Positions 23,680 to 35,559 of a stretch of 64,000 nucleotides of DNA are shown here, in pieces. The notes below the pieces were generated by a model. It saw nothing but the letters and a program-made list of their open reading frames with translations, had not been told where the DNA came from and did no database searches. Position numbers and translations under genes: made by a program. Location: positions 7,460,601-7,524,600 of the forward strand of contig CAJINV010000003.1 of the NCBI GenBank assembly GCA_905178155.1. The letters run 5' to 3'. This DNA is from Amoebophrya sp. A120. Lineage: Eukaryota > Sar > Dinophyceae > Syndiniales > Amoebophryaceae. The first letter of the stretch is position 1. Every line of letters begins with the position of its first letter.

Positions 23680-23739
23680 ATGACAAGTTCACCTCGCCGA
23701 ACGAGCTTGAACAGGCTGCACTACGATCGCGCATATTTC

Positions 23740-24335
23740 CGCAGTATCAGACGAGCGCATTCACATTCTTCCAATTTTGATTTTATGTTTTCCTTTTCCT
23801 CGTGTTCCTTCAGTTTCATCCGTGCGCCTTGAAGAAGTTTCTGATGCACTACTACTCAGGGCCGCTCGTCGCACTCGACTACACATAGTGCTGACGGTAG
23901 TGTAGAAACAGCTCGCTGAACGTGAACTTCTCTACATGCTACAGCTCAACCGCGAAACTCGTTGCGTTGCTCTGATTAGTTCATTTGAAGTACCTTGAAG
24001 CGCTCGCGCTCGAAAAAGCGGGCTACAGTAGAAACCGCCACTGTTGTTCTCCTGGTACTTTCCAAAGTCACTTAAGCTATTACCCTCAACTTTTAGGTTT
24101 ATCCATTCCGTTGTTACATAGTTCATCTGATCTGTTCATTCCTTTGTCCTAGATTATAACGGGGACGATAGTAATTTGAATCGGAAATATATGCTTACGG
24201 TTCTCACCTTCGCCCAAACACATTGGGACAAGTCGTTTTCGCTATGTTTGCGAAGTTTGTGAACAAGAAGTAATAGAGAGTAAAAGTAGCGACTAAATAA
24301 ACTAGTCCGTCGTCGTGTGTCTAGAACTTTGCCAC
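23740..24335. other. Intergenic, nothing recognised
   Basis: About 600 bp between the 5' side of the oxygenase gene and the stop of the RSPH1-like gene. No motif or RNA gene seen. Confidence 0.4.
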
Positions 24336-26324
24336 TCAGTTCACCCGCACACTAACCCCAGACTTCCAGCTTACTGTCACGCTCTTGGGGGGCTTGTCAG
24401 AGACCTGCTCCTCTTCCGTAGTCTCCTCCTCTTCCCGCTCCTCCACCTGGGTAAAGCTCCCACACAACTGGTTCCCGTCGGGAAAGACCCAAACGCCTGC
24501 GGTCAAAGGGTCCAGAAGTTCAATGTCGTACTCTTACGCAAAGTGGTCAAAGCCTAACTCAATATCATGATCATCAATCCGAATTTTTATGCAGAGTCAC
24601 AACTTCGACGGCGACGTGGAGGTCAGTCCGAACGCCTTGCTAGTATGTTTCAGATGCTCATTTTTTCTCATGAACGTGAGCAGGCGCATCGAATCAATGA
24701 AGGACAATTGTACCACTTCCTATTGGCTGATTCCACTTGAAGGATCCCACGTACTTCACGCCGTTCAATAGTGTCCACGTTCCCTGCACAAACATCCCAT
24801 CGGCCCACCTCAGAAAAAGACAACAAGACCGATAGGTATCTCTACGTGTCACTTCTGCAGCTTGACATGAGAGATCAACAGCCGGCTCGTTATGAAAACA
24901 TTCAGGCTGTTGCTCTTAGCATGAACAGACGAGAACCAAAAGCAAAAACAATCAAATATTTAGAAGTACTTTCCTGATAAGGTAGACCCGTCCCGGGTGT
25001 ATCGGTACACACCCTTGCCGTGCTTCTTCCCGTTCTTCCAGGCGCCGGAATAGGTATCTCCATTCACGTACTTGAAAGTACCCCCGCCTTCCCGCTTGTT
25101 CTCGGCCCACCTTTGAGGAAGCGTCTAGCATTGATAAGAACAGTAATTCTACCTACTATGAAATATTTATACATGCAAGATCAAAAGTATTTTCTCGATT
25201 CACATCAGACTAATGTACATATTTCATTTTTCATAAAAACAATATTTATTACTCTCCGTGGTATTCACCCCCTCTCGCGGGTGCGGATTCCTCGTCTTCT
25301 CGCTATGAGAGTGCACAGCCGCCCCATCTACTACCTCAATTGTGATGCTGACGAGCCTCCGCTACCAAGCCCGATTAGCCGGGGAGGACACTACCACCTT
25401 TGTTTGTAATGCGAAACAAAGAAGTCGGCCATCAAGACGGGGCACTACGCCATAAATATGTCTCAAAACCGCACAACTCCTGGAGACAACACACTATCAA
25501 AACCAATCTGTATCTAACACATCATTGCATGACAAGCGGTAGTCGGGGACCTGTTACTAAGTAAAAACCGGCCTCCGGAACAGCACCAGAAAAGTGCGCT
25601 TCCAGAAAAGTGTGCTTGAATTAGGTTGGAAATGATGATCTGTTGTTGTTTCTTTTGCGGCCCATGTGCTTTAAATGAGGAGGAGGGCGAGTTGTGCACT
25701 CTCCTACTGGTGGTTCCGCGTATGCTGAACCGTAGCAAAATTTTCCCATACCGTTGCGCTTGTTTTCCAGGTATCCGCCAACATACCTTTTATTTTGTAT
25801 AAGAGGTCGCTGATGATTTAAATTTATTCGCTCCTCCGAGGCGGCAGCCAGAAAATAGAAATACTCAAAATCGCCGTCCTCCAAGAACTATTGAGACGAA
25901 AATAAATTCCGTTCCTTTGGCGCGGGGGTAACAAAAGGAGCAACAACGTGAGCACAAAGAAGAATCTTGTGGTCTTGCGCAATCTTCAGAAGATACGAAA
26001 AAGTGTGCTAGTACTTGTCGCCGTTGTTGGAGAAGGTGTAGGATCCGGTACCATCCCGCCTACCGGCCAAGAAGGTTCCATCGTAGATATCACCGTTCAA
26101 ATACCTTGTGTCGGTTCCAGAAACTTGAATGCAAACACGACACCCATATGAAAGGTAAAAAATATGATTGAGGAGAAGGCAACTGATGAACTTGTATCAA
26201 TTATCAGAAATCGAAGCCTGTACGTGGCCACTGCCGCACCGTCAAAATGCTTCGAAGTGTCCCTCACATCTCCATCCTCCTTTACACGGAGCTGATACTT
26301 GGGCTCCGTGTCTTCATCCGCCAT
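24336..26324 (-). CDS. RSPH1: RSPH1-like MORN-repeat radial spoke protein
   Basis: Exons 26324-26224, 26104-26015, 25786-25707 with 25298-25253 (joined by excising an introner), 25110-24970, 24808-24714 and 24532-24336. All phases agree and give 249 residues. From residue about 35 there are consecutive MORN repeats: YLNGDIYDGTFLAGRRDGTG, YVGGYLENKRNGMGKF, EYHGEWAENKREGGGTFKY, DTYSGAWKNGKKHGKGVYRY and a degenerate WTLLNGVKYVGSFKWNQPIG. Repeat number, order and the NGDKY/NQPIG wording match RSPH1, a head protein of axonemal radial spokes, expected in the flagella of motile stages. The C-terminus is acidic (EEREEEETTEEEQ). The other five introns are GT-AG. A different MORN protein cannot be excluded, but RSPH1 is the best fit. 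Confidence 0.85.
25304..25706. mobile_element. Introner element, family D, in RSPH1-like gene
   Basis: 403 bp, left end TATGAGAGTGCACAGC, right end complementary to TAGGAGAGTGCACAACTC. Flanks CTCGC and CTGGT match at 3 of 5. Removal with one flank turns two dead frames into AEPPEDEESAPARGGEYHGE, completing a MORN repeat. Confidence 0.8.
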
Positions 26325-27720
26325 TTTGTTTCTGTACTAGAAAAAACGAAAACTACCCCAGGGCTAGGGCGTAAAAGTCAGCGTCTGGTTGTAAAAATTG
26401 ATGAAAGTCCGGGCAGTAAACACAGAAGAGTTGCCTCTATCTTTTCTAGTTTTTCCGAAGGTTCTCTCGAAGACAAGTCGGGAACTACGATCAACCGAGA
26501 AAAGGAGACTACTTTTGCGTAAACAATCGCGCAAACGACGTCGCCAATTTCTGGTCGGTTCCACGACTAGTGCCGATCTCGCACGATCAGATCACGAAGA
26601 AGACACGAGATGAAAACTCTTTTTCCTCTGGTCGCACTATAGTTTTACGCGTGGTGAATGATGATGATGTTGATGTTGAGCATGTGCCCACCTGTGGGGT
26701 CTATACCATACCCATAGGTAAATCGAGGTTGATTCCATTCACTCGATTTTTTTGTCGGATTCTTTGCTACTGTAGCTTGCACAGAACCGCCATATTAAAA
26801 CTTTCCTATCGAATTTGCACTCTGTCCCTATACAATCAAAATATCCCCGCTCCCCCTCTTTCGCAAAATGAAGTAAATCAATGTGCGCTCATTCTGTGCA
26901 CTCAAAAGCGTTTCTTCCAGGTCGAGACGCCAACTTTCGCCGCGACTAAGTGCTCAACATACGAAACCCTGATCGAACAAAACGATCCGAAACAGTCAGG
27001 AGTTGATGGTGCACGTTGATGTTGTGAGAACTTTGCAATTACTATGTATACTCTTGTAGCAAGCTAGAAAGAGGTCACCGTCACGAAGGCAGACTCAGAT
27101 CATACTCATACTCGCAAAGAAGCTTACCAAATACCACGGAAGGGCTAAATGAGCCGTCTGACAGGCTCTGGCATGTATACATAGTAGTTTCCAAAAAAAT
27201 AGTCACCGGGTCGCAAGCTATTTTTAACTCAAAGGATACGAGATTGCCGAGCGAATTCCATCCAGACTATGCAAAAACTGAGCCTTCCGAACCACGATTT
27301 ATTGACGGCACGCCAGCAAAAAAAAATACGTGAAACTTTCACTGTGCAATTACATAGATGCGCGGCTGGTAGAAGTCGCCCTCTTCTTCGCATGCAGAGT
27401 CGTGATCGTATCGGTCATGTAGTAGGATTCCGAAGGCAATTGAGCAGTGCGATGGCGGTCAATGGATCACCTCACTCGCGGACCGGGTCGGACGCGCCTC
27501 TGGAAACTGAGCGGCCGACTGTATGCTCTGATCCGCCCACATGCGCAGAGCCTGCGTTTGTTGATTTACAAATTGTTTACCATAGCGCTTCGAAGCAACC
27601 AGGTTAGTTAGAAGCATCCCGGCGGGGAGTAAGAATAAACCCTCACTTTCTCTCTTTCATCCCTACCCTTACCAGAAGACGCACAAACAATCGCCGAAAG
27701 CACGACGGAAAAGCTTTTTT
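26325..27720. other. Intergenic, nothing supported
   Basis: About 1.4 kb. Several plus-strand open frames (for example 26570-27019) lack family similarity, repeats or splice support. It would contain the RSPH1-like promoter. No clear motif. Confidence 0.35.
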
Positions 27721-28539
27721 CTACCCATCAGAATGAGACCGTTGAAGCAGGAAACCAATATCTGGTATAATACGTATGTGCTTTTTCATCACCGACTGCT
27801 GTTGCCCCACTTGTTGTCCCGAAGTCTGTGACCCCGGGCGACTGCTAGGTTGCTGCTGCGTGCTGCCCGGGACGGTAGTCATAGCTGCCGTCGTGCTGGC
27901 GACGACGCCTGGTCTGCCAAGTGTAGGCCGTGGTGCGGGCCGCTGCGACCCGTACGCGGCGGCGGCTCCTACGTGATGGTTCTTCCAGTTGGTAGCTGCG
28001 CGTGCCGCCGCGCCTCCCCCTCCTCCTCGCCCGGCCTGATCCGCCGCGAGCAGTTGGCGATACTGCAGCAACATGTCTACAAGTTTCTCCGAAAGCGGAA
28101 CCTCAAGGGTGACCCCAACATTCAGTGTCGCAGCTGCACCCTGCTCGTGTTGGCAGCTCACAGGTGCGTCCCCGCCACGGCTTGTCCTGGTCCCCGCTTC
28201 GCATTGTTCCGTCATGTTCATCGCGATAGAGTTCTTTGCGTCCTCCGAAGTTGATCTGCTGGGGCCGTCTTGTTCCTTATCTCCTGCGGCACCGCCATTC
28301 TTGGCAGAGGTTGTAGCCGATGCACTCGCTTCAGTTTTATTGGGCCCTACCCCCGCGGACGCGGGAGACTCGTCATTGTGTGGGGGGCCGCGGTCGGTGC
28401 TGGTGCTGGCACAACCGGTGGTGTGAATATCGATGCAGCTGCGAACATCCCGCAGCTTCAAGGGAATAGAGAAAGGTACACCCATTAACGCTGCTGGGGA
28501 AGTCGCTCGAGGAGGGCGACTAGAGGTAGACTGGTGCAT
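27721..28539 (-). CDS. Single-exon low-complexity protein, 272 residues, unrecognised
   Basis: ATG at 28539 to TAG at 27721. The N-terminus has SIPLKLRDVRSCIDIHTTGC. Two Ala/Gly/Thr/Ser-rich regions surround a more ordered block LNVGVTLEVPLSEKLVDMLL. The C-terminus is Gln/Pro-rich, then basic, ending with KKHIRIIPDIGFLL. No membrane segment or known domain. GC content is higher than the flanks, as for other exons here. The ATG follows a TTTGAAAG, so an upstream exon cannot be excluded. The open frame is long and compositionally like the linkers in neighbouring genes, so I consider it real. Confidence 0.6.
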   Translation of the reverse strand: MHQSTSSRPPRATSPAALMGVPFSIPLKLRDVRSCIDIHTTGCASTSTDRGPPHNDESPASAGVGPNKTEASASATTSAKNGGAAGDKEQDGPSRSTSEDAKNSIAMNMTEQCEAGTRTSRGGDAPVSCQHEQGAAATLNVGVTLEVPLSEKLVDMLLQYRQLLAADQAGRGGGGGAAARAATNWKNHHVGAAAAYGSQRPAPRPTLGRPGVVASTTAAMTTVPGSTQQQPSSRPGSQTSGQQVGQQQSVMKKHIRIIPDIGFLLQRSHSDG

Positions 28540-29188
28540 CTTTCAAAAAAATAAGCACAGAAGTTCTTGACAGGATTCAAGCTTTCGATGGCGTCTCCTG
28601 CATGACTTACAACACTGGATGGTGGTGTTCTCGAGTCACTGACTCTGCGGGTGTCCGTATAAATGATTTTAAACCTCTTATATATACAATATTGATTCCT
28701 CGAGTGGATGAAAACTGCTTGCTTAATACTCCAGCACTTCGATATTGTGTACCAGTATGCTGCTCTCAGTTGCTTACCTATCGATCCTCTCGCGAAAATG
28801 GCCGGGGGCACTACGCGGATGCTCTTGTACTTACTCTACTTATCACACAACCGCAGGCAAAGAAGAACGCGTCCTGTTGTTTCCCAGATGGCAACTTTTT
28901 TGAAAGGGCGCATCCACTTCAAAACCGCCAATCGCACCAACTATAGTCTTGTCTGTATAAAATCGCATTAGTCCTACGCTCACATTCATGTCCACGTGCA
29001 ATCGCAACCGCAAGGCCTTTGTTGCGTTGCAAATTATTCCACACGAAATAGAAGGCACTGCGAGCTTACTCTGGTTGGTGTTGGTCGGTGCATTCTTACA
29101 AAAAATATGAGAATCAAGGAGACATCTGGATGGAAAAAATCAACACATTTAAGAGGCGTACGTGCTAGCGCACGAGGTCGCCTTGTTA

Positions 29189-32098
29189 CTAGCTGTCTGT
29201 GAAAAACGGGTGACAGAGAGCCCGTTTTGCCGTTAGACGCCTCGCCTATCCCGAGTAAAACCGTCCGCACCCCAAACGTGTCATACAAATCTGCAAGCCT
29301 CAAATGTTTCTCATGCACAGGGTAAAATAAATGAGTAGCATTTTCTAACGCCGTCAGGCAGTTTCTTCTTGGCGCGCGAGAATAAGTATATCGGTCTGCG
29401 CTGCAGCTGCACTAGTTCCACATGATTACACTGCGAGCCCAAACCTGACTTCATGCGCGACAGCCGAAACTCGTTGGCTTGTGAGGAAGCGTTCGCATCT
29501 GGACTCTGGGGCGGGGACGTTTTTACAGAGGATATCGCTGGATCGTATTTCATCAGGTGCTCGAGGAGGTCACAGCAGGATAGCCCGACCTGGGGAAAAT
29601 CAAGTTGTCCTATGCTTCTTGGCATGCACCAGTGTATCGGTTAGGCAATGACCGACTGCCGACAAAAATTTTTAACAAGTACGTATACATCTTCGTAGGC
29701 AGCAAAGCCACAGCGGTCTTTTTACCTTTCCTGCGAACGAACGAGCAGGAGAAGCTGAATCTGAAACAATCATTAAAACGCACCCATCGAGTGAAACCGG
29801 TGAGCCGGCGAAGTAAAAAAATGTATCGATGCTCAGCAGAACAAAAATACGCAAAACTCTGATGTTGAAGTACCTTCGACCCAAGCTCCCGAATATCAGG
29901 CCAGAGCTTTTTTCGCCACCTCGGGAACGTGTCTTGCTTGAAATCCTTCAGGTGCTCGAGTCCCGGCCATTCTTGAAAACTTGGCGTGCCCAGCTTCTGA
30001 AAAATCTTGAATATCGTATCGATCTCGCAATCCCCTGTAAAGTAGAGTGTGTGATGTGCCGTCAAGTGCGTACAAGAGATCGATACTCTTTTTGCAGGCT
30101 ATAAATTTGCACAGCTGATTACTTTAAACATAATGAGACGTCCAGGAGGGCAATTCGAATCTGTTCGATCGAATGTGTAGAGTGCCTATAAAAATATCCC
30201 TCCGCGAGTATTCGACCCAAGCGTAAGCTCAAGCTGCCAATGCTGCCACATCATTAGGTACATCAAAATCAGAACAGTACAGAAATACAAAATCAAAAAG
30301 ACACTTATAAAAGTCAATACCCATAAATAGAGCGGCACCGCAGCCCATTTCGCCAAGACGCTTATGCAACGGCAAAAACGCAACATCTCAGTTTCAATGC
30401 AGTTTATTTCTGAACGTACTTTGTTCTTTTTACAACTACTTTCATTGCATTTATTTCGGAGAAGAGAGCGGAATCCGGATCGTGTAATTGAGGCATGCTG
30501 TTCAAAAATCGATGGTTGGTGTGCAGCCACTTCATCTTCGACACAAATGCACGCGTTGCGAGACAACCCAGTGACTACGTCGTGATTGCGCTGTTGTTCG
30601 TTCCTCGGCGTAAATGCATCCAGTACTCCAAATATCGACTGGGAGCGCATACTCTTGCTGTCCAAGCAAGATCTCTGGCGCTCGATACCTGGATATGCAG
30701 CGAAAAAGCAGTGCAAATGCAGGCGACGACGCCACAGAGCATGACTACGTGGCACGCGTTTTTCTGTGTTTTGCCGCTTGCATTTCAAAGTAAGCTTCGA
30801 GACCAAGAAAAAAAGAACAAGCGATCGAATCAGAGCCAAACGAAACTTGATATTGTTTGTATGTAGCTGCGAACATAATAAAAATCTTCTCTACCAGACG
30901 GTGACCACCTCGTGGGTGTATTTCGGTATTGGCAGCGTGAAAGCCCGCGCGAGACCGAAATCAGCGATTTTGAGTATTGGTGGGTTATCCACTGTGACGA
31001 GCAGATTCTGTGGCTTCAAATCACGATGGAGGATCCGATGGTTGTGGCAAAAGTCCAGGCCCGACAGGAGCTGGTATCCAAAATCCCGTACCTGACGCGA
31101 ACTCAACGCTCCCCCGTTTTTCTTCATGAACTTCTTCAGGTCGGACTCCACAAACTCAAATACCAGCATCACCTGCAAGGTCGTGTGTGTCGCGTGATTT
31201 AGAAGGTTTTTTTAGCTTTAGCGTTATCTGCTTTCATGACCTACTTCAGCAGTGTACAAACAGATGTTCTAGGTGACTCTACCACTGGCTAGTATACCTA
31301 GCCTGACAGATTTCGTGGGACGGAAGATCGCTTTTGCGCGCGCCTTGATCATTCTGGAGCGTCAAGTCCCTAAGTAGTAGAGCGGCCATGAAAAAGAAGG
31401 GTTGTATCTTTTAAATAAATACTCTTTTTACCTTCTTTTGCGTGCAGAAAACGTCGCGGAGGTGCACAACATTTTTGTGCGGAAGCTCCTTTAGTATACT
31501 GATCTCACGGATGGCTGTCGACGGTATGCCTTCCTCTTCGTCGTGGAGCTTCATCTTTTTCATCGCGAGGATTTCGTTCGTGACATTGTCTTTGACTTTG
31601 TACACCTCGCCATAGGTTCCTTCTCCCAGCAGCTTGACTTCCACTTTCTCGTACCTCGCACTCAGCATCCTGAGAAAAAACGTCCTCGTCCCACAGTTGT
31701 ACTATACCTACCTAGAAGCGCTACACAAGAAACCCGCAAGCTCCAGGAGACAAATTTGAGCCCGCAGCTTTGCTATCGCGGTCGGCGAAGGCTACCAAGG
31801 CACATAGATTGGAGCATGAAAACTTCTGAAACACAAGTAGGAACTGCCTCCCCCTTTCATGGAGTTGGAGAAGGAGATTGATCAGCCGCATGAGAAAGAT
31901 TCCGCGTGAAATGATTAGGATTAGCATGCAAATTTGCGTGACAAATCTGGGGTGTAGCTTTTGCTATTCATTGAAGATGTAGAACAACAAATCATAGCAC
32001 AGACAAAAGGATGTAAGGACGGGGACGTTTTTACCCAGGATACTGGGGCTTGCATCCCCACCAGCTCCCGCGCCGCTGCTGGCGCTGCTCGTCTCCAT
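29189..32098 (-). CDS. CDK: PSTAIRE-type cyclin-dependent kinase (CDK1/CDK2 class)
   Basis: Cell-cycle Ser/Thr kinase that binds a cyclin. Exons 32098-32043, 31660-31432, 31172-30895, 30688-30605, 30349-30321, 30034-29874, 29589-29535 and 29241-29189 total exactly 315 codons. Motifs: [10 protein letters not shown] glycine loop, lysine in AMKKM, the full PSTAIRE cyclin-binding helix ([15 protein letters not shown]), [16 protein letters not shown], a T-loop [19 protein letters not shown] with the activating threonine, and C-lobe [19 protein letters not shown] short Ser/Gly-rich N-terminal extension comes from the first exon, joined across an introner. Four introns are GT-AG, two are introners, and one (30350-30604) is neither and leads to a 29 nt microexon encoding MGCGAALFM. 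Complete and probably active. Confidence 0.92.
29247..29534. mobile_element. Introner element, family A, CDK last exon
   Basis: 288 bp, ends TATCCCGAGTAAAACCGTCC and the complement of TATCCTCTGTAAAAACGTCC. Flanks TCGCC and TCGCT (4 of 5). Excision reads [19 protein letters not shown] to the stop codon. Confidence 0.9.
31666..32042. mobile_element. Introner element, family A, CDK 5' end
   Basis: 377 bp, right end complementary to TATCCTGGGTAAAAACGTCC, left end drifted to CATCCTGAGAAAAAACGTCC. Flanks CTCAG and CTGGG (3 of 5). Applying the excise-plus-one-flank rule links an ATG at 32098 to the kinase frame ([14 protein letters not shown]). Confidence 0.82.
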
Positions 32099-34041
32099 TC
32101 ACGGGCTCCTTCGGGGCCACCGCGACGGGAACGCAGGTTTGTTCCTGCAGCAGACAACTGCAAGGATTTTTACTAGTTTCCTCCGCCAATTATATCAGCC
32201 GGCCACAGGAGTAGGAGATGACGCTTCGCGCAAGTACCAACTTCCACTAGTAGGAGGGGAATCGAATTCGAATGTCGACGCAGGAATTACATCATTCCGT
32301 GGTACTAGGAATTGTACGTGCGTGGAGACAGCAACACGTACACGTCTGCTACTGACCTTCGAGATAGGGGCGAATTCGTCTCGAGGAACAGGACCTCCTC
32401 ACCGAACGAGATCGAAACAATGAGCAGTGTATATCTACTTCCGCTGCCGGTGGTTATCTTGGTTTCTTCATCTCGTGTGGTTACCACAGGTGGGAGGTGA
32501 AGAACAATATCAAAAAAGTATAGTCAGCAGGTTGTAGCTTTGCTCTGTCGGAGCAACACAAGAAGACTTCGACGAGTCAAACGCAGTCTCCCTAGCAATG
32601 TTTCGGAGTCGCTATTATGGCTCCCCGAGGCGGGCTGAGCAAGAAGTTTGATAAATTCGAATGGAGCGGCCAATGAAGAGCGTCTCCCGTAGACGTAGTT
32701 CCGGCTATCAGCGGCTGCCTCTGCAATCACAACTAGAAGCTGCACCTTTGCTCACTATTTCTCCGCGGAAGTGCGTGTTGCGTACCGTCGATCTCCGTGG
32801 GTCTCTTAATTTTAAGTGAGATGGAGATTCTTGTTATCGTTGGTAGGATCTAGCTGGTCTTCGTGCGTGTCTTACAATGATCCGTGCGCGGGAGCCAGAG
32901 AGTCGTCGTCTGTGCTGCCGATCTACCCGGCGCGTCAAGATGCCGGTCTTGCTCTTGCACTTGCTCTCCGTCACCGTCTCCCACACACTGCATGTGCATT
33001 ATAGTCGTCCGGTCTAATTTCTGTCCGAGGTTCAGCAGCGAAAGAACATCGATCGTTTCGGTGCTGGATCTGGAATCATAAAGAACGTGGTACTATCATC
33101 CAATATACGACCTTCCTTCCCGTGTCTGCAGAAACAGAGGTGCTTGCAAAGAAACATGTAGACAGCCACAGATGATATGAACGCCTTTAATAAATATGAT
33201 GTTTTTTTTCCTGTGCAACTACTAGTAAGGCGGGGGCAGGGCGTCTTTGGATGCAAATGTTGAACTACAACTACTCAGATTGGGGGAAGCGATGGAAGCA
33301 ATAATTAAACTTACAAGTACAATTTGACTATTGTTCAGATACTTAATCCTACTTCTTGCTGGTGGAAAGCAACGAGAATAAGACGCACAAAAGTGTTTCA
33401 TCTCACTGAAACCAGACAACTACTCTTTCTCCTAGCGTGCAGGCCACCAGCACATGACAGGAGTAACTGGACGAAGTTAAAAACTAAACATTTTTTCCGT
33501 GGTCAGCAGCTTCTTTTTTCATCTCGTTCTCCTCTTCTCATCGGCAGAAGGCCTCACACAAAGCAGCGTTCGGACTTTTTTGTTTTTCGGCGCAATACTG
33601 CAAGTGCGACATATGCACAACATACCAACACAGGAGAATAACGACACTGCTAAAACTCACATTCTGACGGATGCAACCCGCAACAGGAAGACTCTGAGTG
33701 ACACTAATCCCAACGCTGACCACTTTATCTCACATCGCCGAGTGCGAGTCTTCCTACAACTCACTACACATTTATGTAAACTCGTCGACGAGGAATCGCG
33801 AGGAGACTTCAACCCTATCAAGAAGTTGAGGAGGTTCCAATCAACGTATTGTTTGCCAACAAGATGAGAAGTTTGTGATTGCGACCACTTGATGCCATCT
33901 CTTCCTGTTCCATACAAAATAATGTAGCATCGATAAGCGGTTTTGGTTTACGAACACCATAATTTCAAGACCCGGGCCGGGGCCATGGCGCTCGGCAGCA
34001 CACGCCGGAGCCATACATCCTTTACCAACCAAATGTGGCCT
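32099..34041. other. Intergenic, nothing recognised
   Basis: About 1.9 kb of AT-rich DNA. Open frames on both strands between 32816 and 33867 are short, overlap each other and show no family resemblance. A TTTATTA-rich part near 33180-33330 may be a 3' or 5' flank. Confidence 0.35.
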
Positions 34042-34097
34042 GAAGGCGAAAACCATTGACATCGAAGAAGAAGGCGAAAACCATTGACATCGAAGAA
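34042..34097. repeat. Two perfect tandem copies of a 28 bp unit
   Basis: The unit GAAGGCGAAAACCATTGACA plus eight further bases occurs at 34042-34069 and 34070-34097 without mismatch, just downstream of the next gene's stop codon. It looks like a recent slippage or unequal-exchange duplication. Confidence 0.9.
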
Positions 34098-34127
34098 GTC
34101 AAGTACATGTATTTACCGACTTTACAA

Positions 34128-35559
34128 CTACGAATGATCACAGAGAATTCCATTGTCATCAAGTGTGGAGCGATTGCAGTGCTCTCCCTTCTGCACCAAT
34201 TCATCCACAAATCCGTTTCGATCTCGGTCCCGCACCACAGCTGTAGTACGAAGAATATAAATCTCTGAAAGTAATATTAATCTATATTCAGATTTACCGA
34301 CGGACCTACATAAATTACAGAAAAACCGTAAGCAATTACTTACAAAACGGATCGGGGCTTCGGACATCCATCGGAAGCGTGTGGGTGTGGTCAGCACAAA
34401 AGTAATACTGAAATGCGAAAGGACAAAGCCTTCCTCCAGCAAGACATCTAGCATCTCGGCGGATCATTCTTTTGTGACACTGGCTTCCGTGCCTGTAGTC
34501 TAGTAGACTTTTTTCTCTAGATGAAAACGTGAGGAAGGCATCAATTCGTCAGATTTAAACAAATGAAATAAATGCTCTGCTAAAATCGGTCTAACTAACC
34601 TCATCCCGCGCCTCTTAAATAGCGCTGTATCTTTTATTCTCGGGCTTGACAAGGTTCTTGGCGGAAACGAAACAGGAGCACTCTACTAAGAATAGACTGT
34701 ATTCTCTGGTACTAGGGCAAGTAGAAGCAGTGTGCACCTATTCATCTTGGAGGGTTAAGAGACTGCATTTTCCGATGGGCTCAGCAACCATGTTCGTGTT
34801 CGTGTAGTGTAAAGTATACTTTGCTTTAGTTGTTGTTTTATGCGATGCTTACGGAGCCTTGGCTTTGGAATCGTGGTTGCACAGCGAAGCCTTTTTTCTA
34901 GCACCTCGGCAGAACGCAGGAGCGTGCGCACGAAGATGCAGACCGGTTTCTTTTTTCTCGATGCTGCCGGTGATCTCAGGAATGAAATCCCAAAAATCAA
35001 GGGTGTAAGTACTCGCAATCAAGAGCTGCACATTCCTGCCAGCCCATCATAATCTTCCGGCTCCGTAGTTATTGTGTCTCTTACAGCGACGTCGGAAAAG
35101 CAGGCAAAATCTCTTTGATGTTTCGACAATCAGAAGAGTCAGTTCGAATTTTTCTAGTTCCTGCTTGGGCAGCCCAGTGCGAGCCGTGGCGTAGGTGGCC
35201 TTGCTGTAAACCATGCAACGCTTCTAGGATTCTTCGAATAAGCAAGAGCAGTGCTGCCGCACCACCACCAGCTTCTGACGTTACAATAAATTTCTGTGTC
35301 AGTGGTTGTTGGCTGTTGCATGTCGCATTATTTTCTACAAGTCGCAAACACTTACGAAAATACAAAAACCGTCCTAATAAAAAATCGTGCTTTTTGTGGT
35401 GAGTTTTCGCTGTCGATTAATGCTGTACTGTTCGCAAGATGTTGAAACAAGATCAAGAACCAGAGCACGATTTACCTCTTTAAAATTACTTGTTTCGCGG
35501 ACTTCGATGAAACGTGGTGGTTGCTGTTTATTCTCCAACTTAATTTCCAGCCCAAGAAA
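34128..35559 (-). CDS. Unrecognised multi-exon protein with Cys-containing C-terminus (5' end open)
   Basis: Exons 35559-35476, 35350-35085, 35035-34853, 34492-34344 and 34240-34128 join through GT-AG introns with every phase consistent, ending at TAG. The chain of four phase matches makes this a real gene although no family is recognised. Visible features: NNATCNSQQPLTQKF, a small hydrophobic run AAALLLLIRRIL, TYTLDFWDFIPEI, CRGARKKASLCNHDSKAKAP, a Cys/His-containing stretch (SQCHKRM, LCPFAFQYYFCADHTHTLP) and DRDRNGFVDELVQKGEHC, which resembles a single EF-hand loop. Cys spacing could mean disulphides in a secreted protein or a metal site. Earlier exons probably lie between 35560 and 36600. 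Confidence 0.58.

Noticed and set aside
26570-27019. 150-codon plus-strand frame upstream of the RSPH1-like gene
   Set aside because: Composition is random-like and it overlaps the probable promoter; no homologous pattern.
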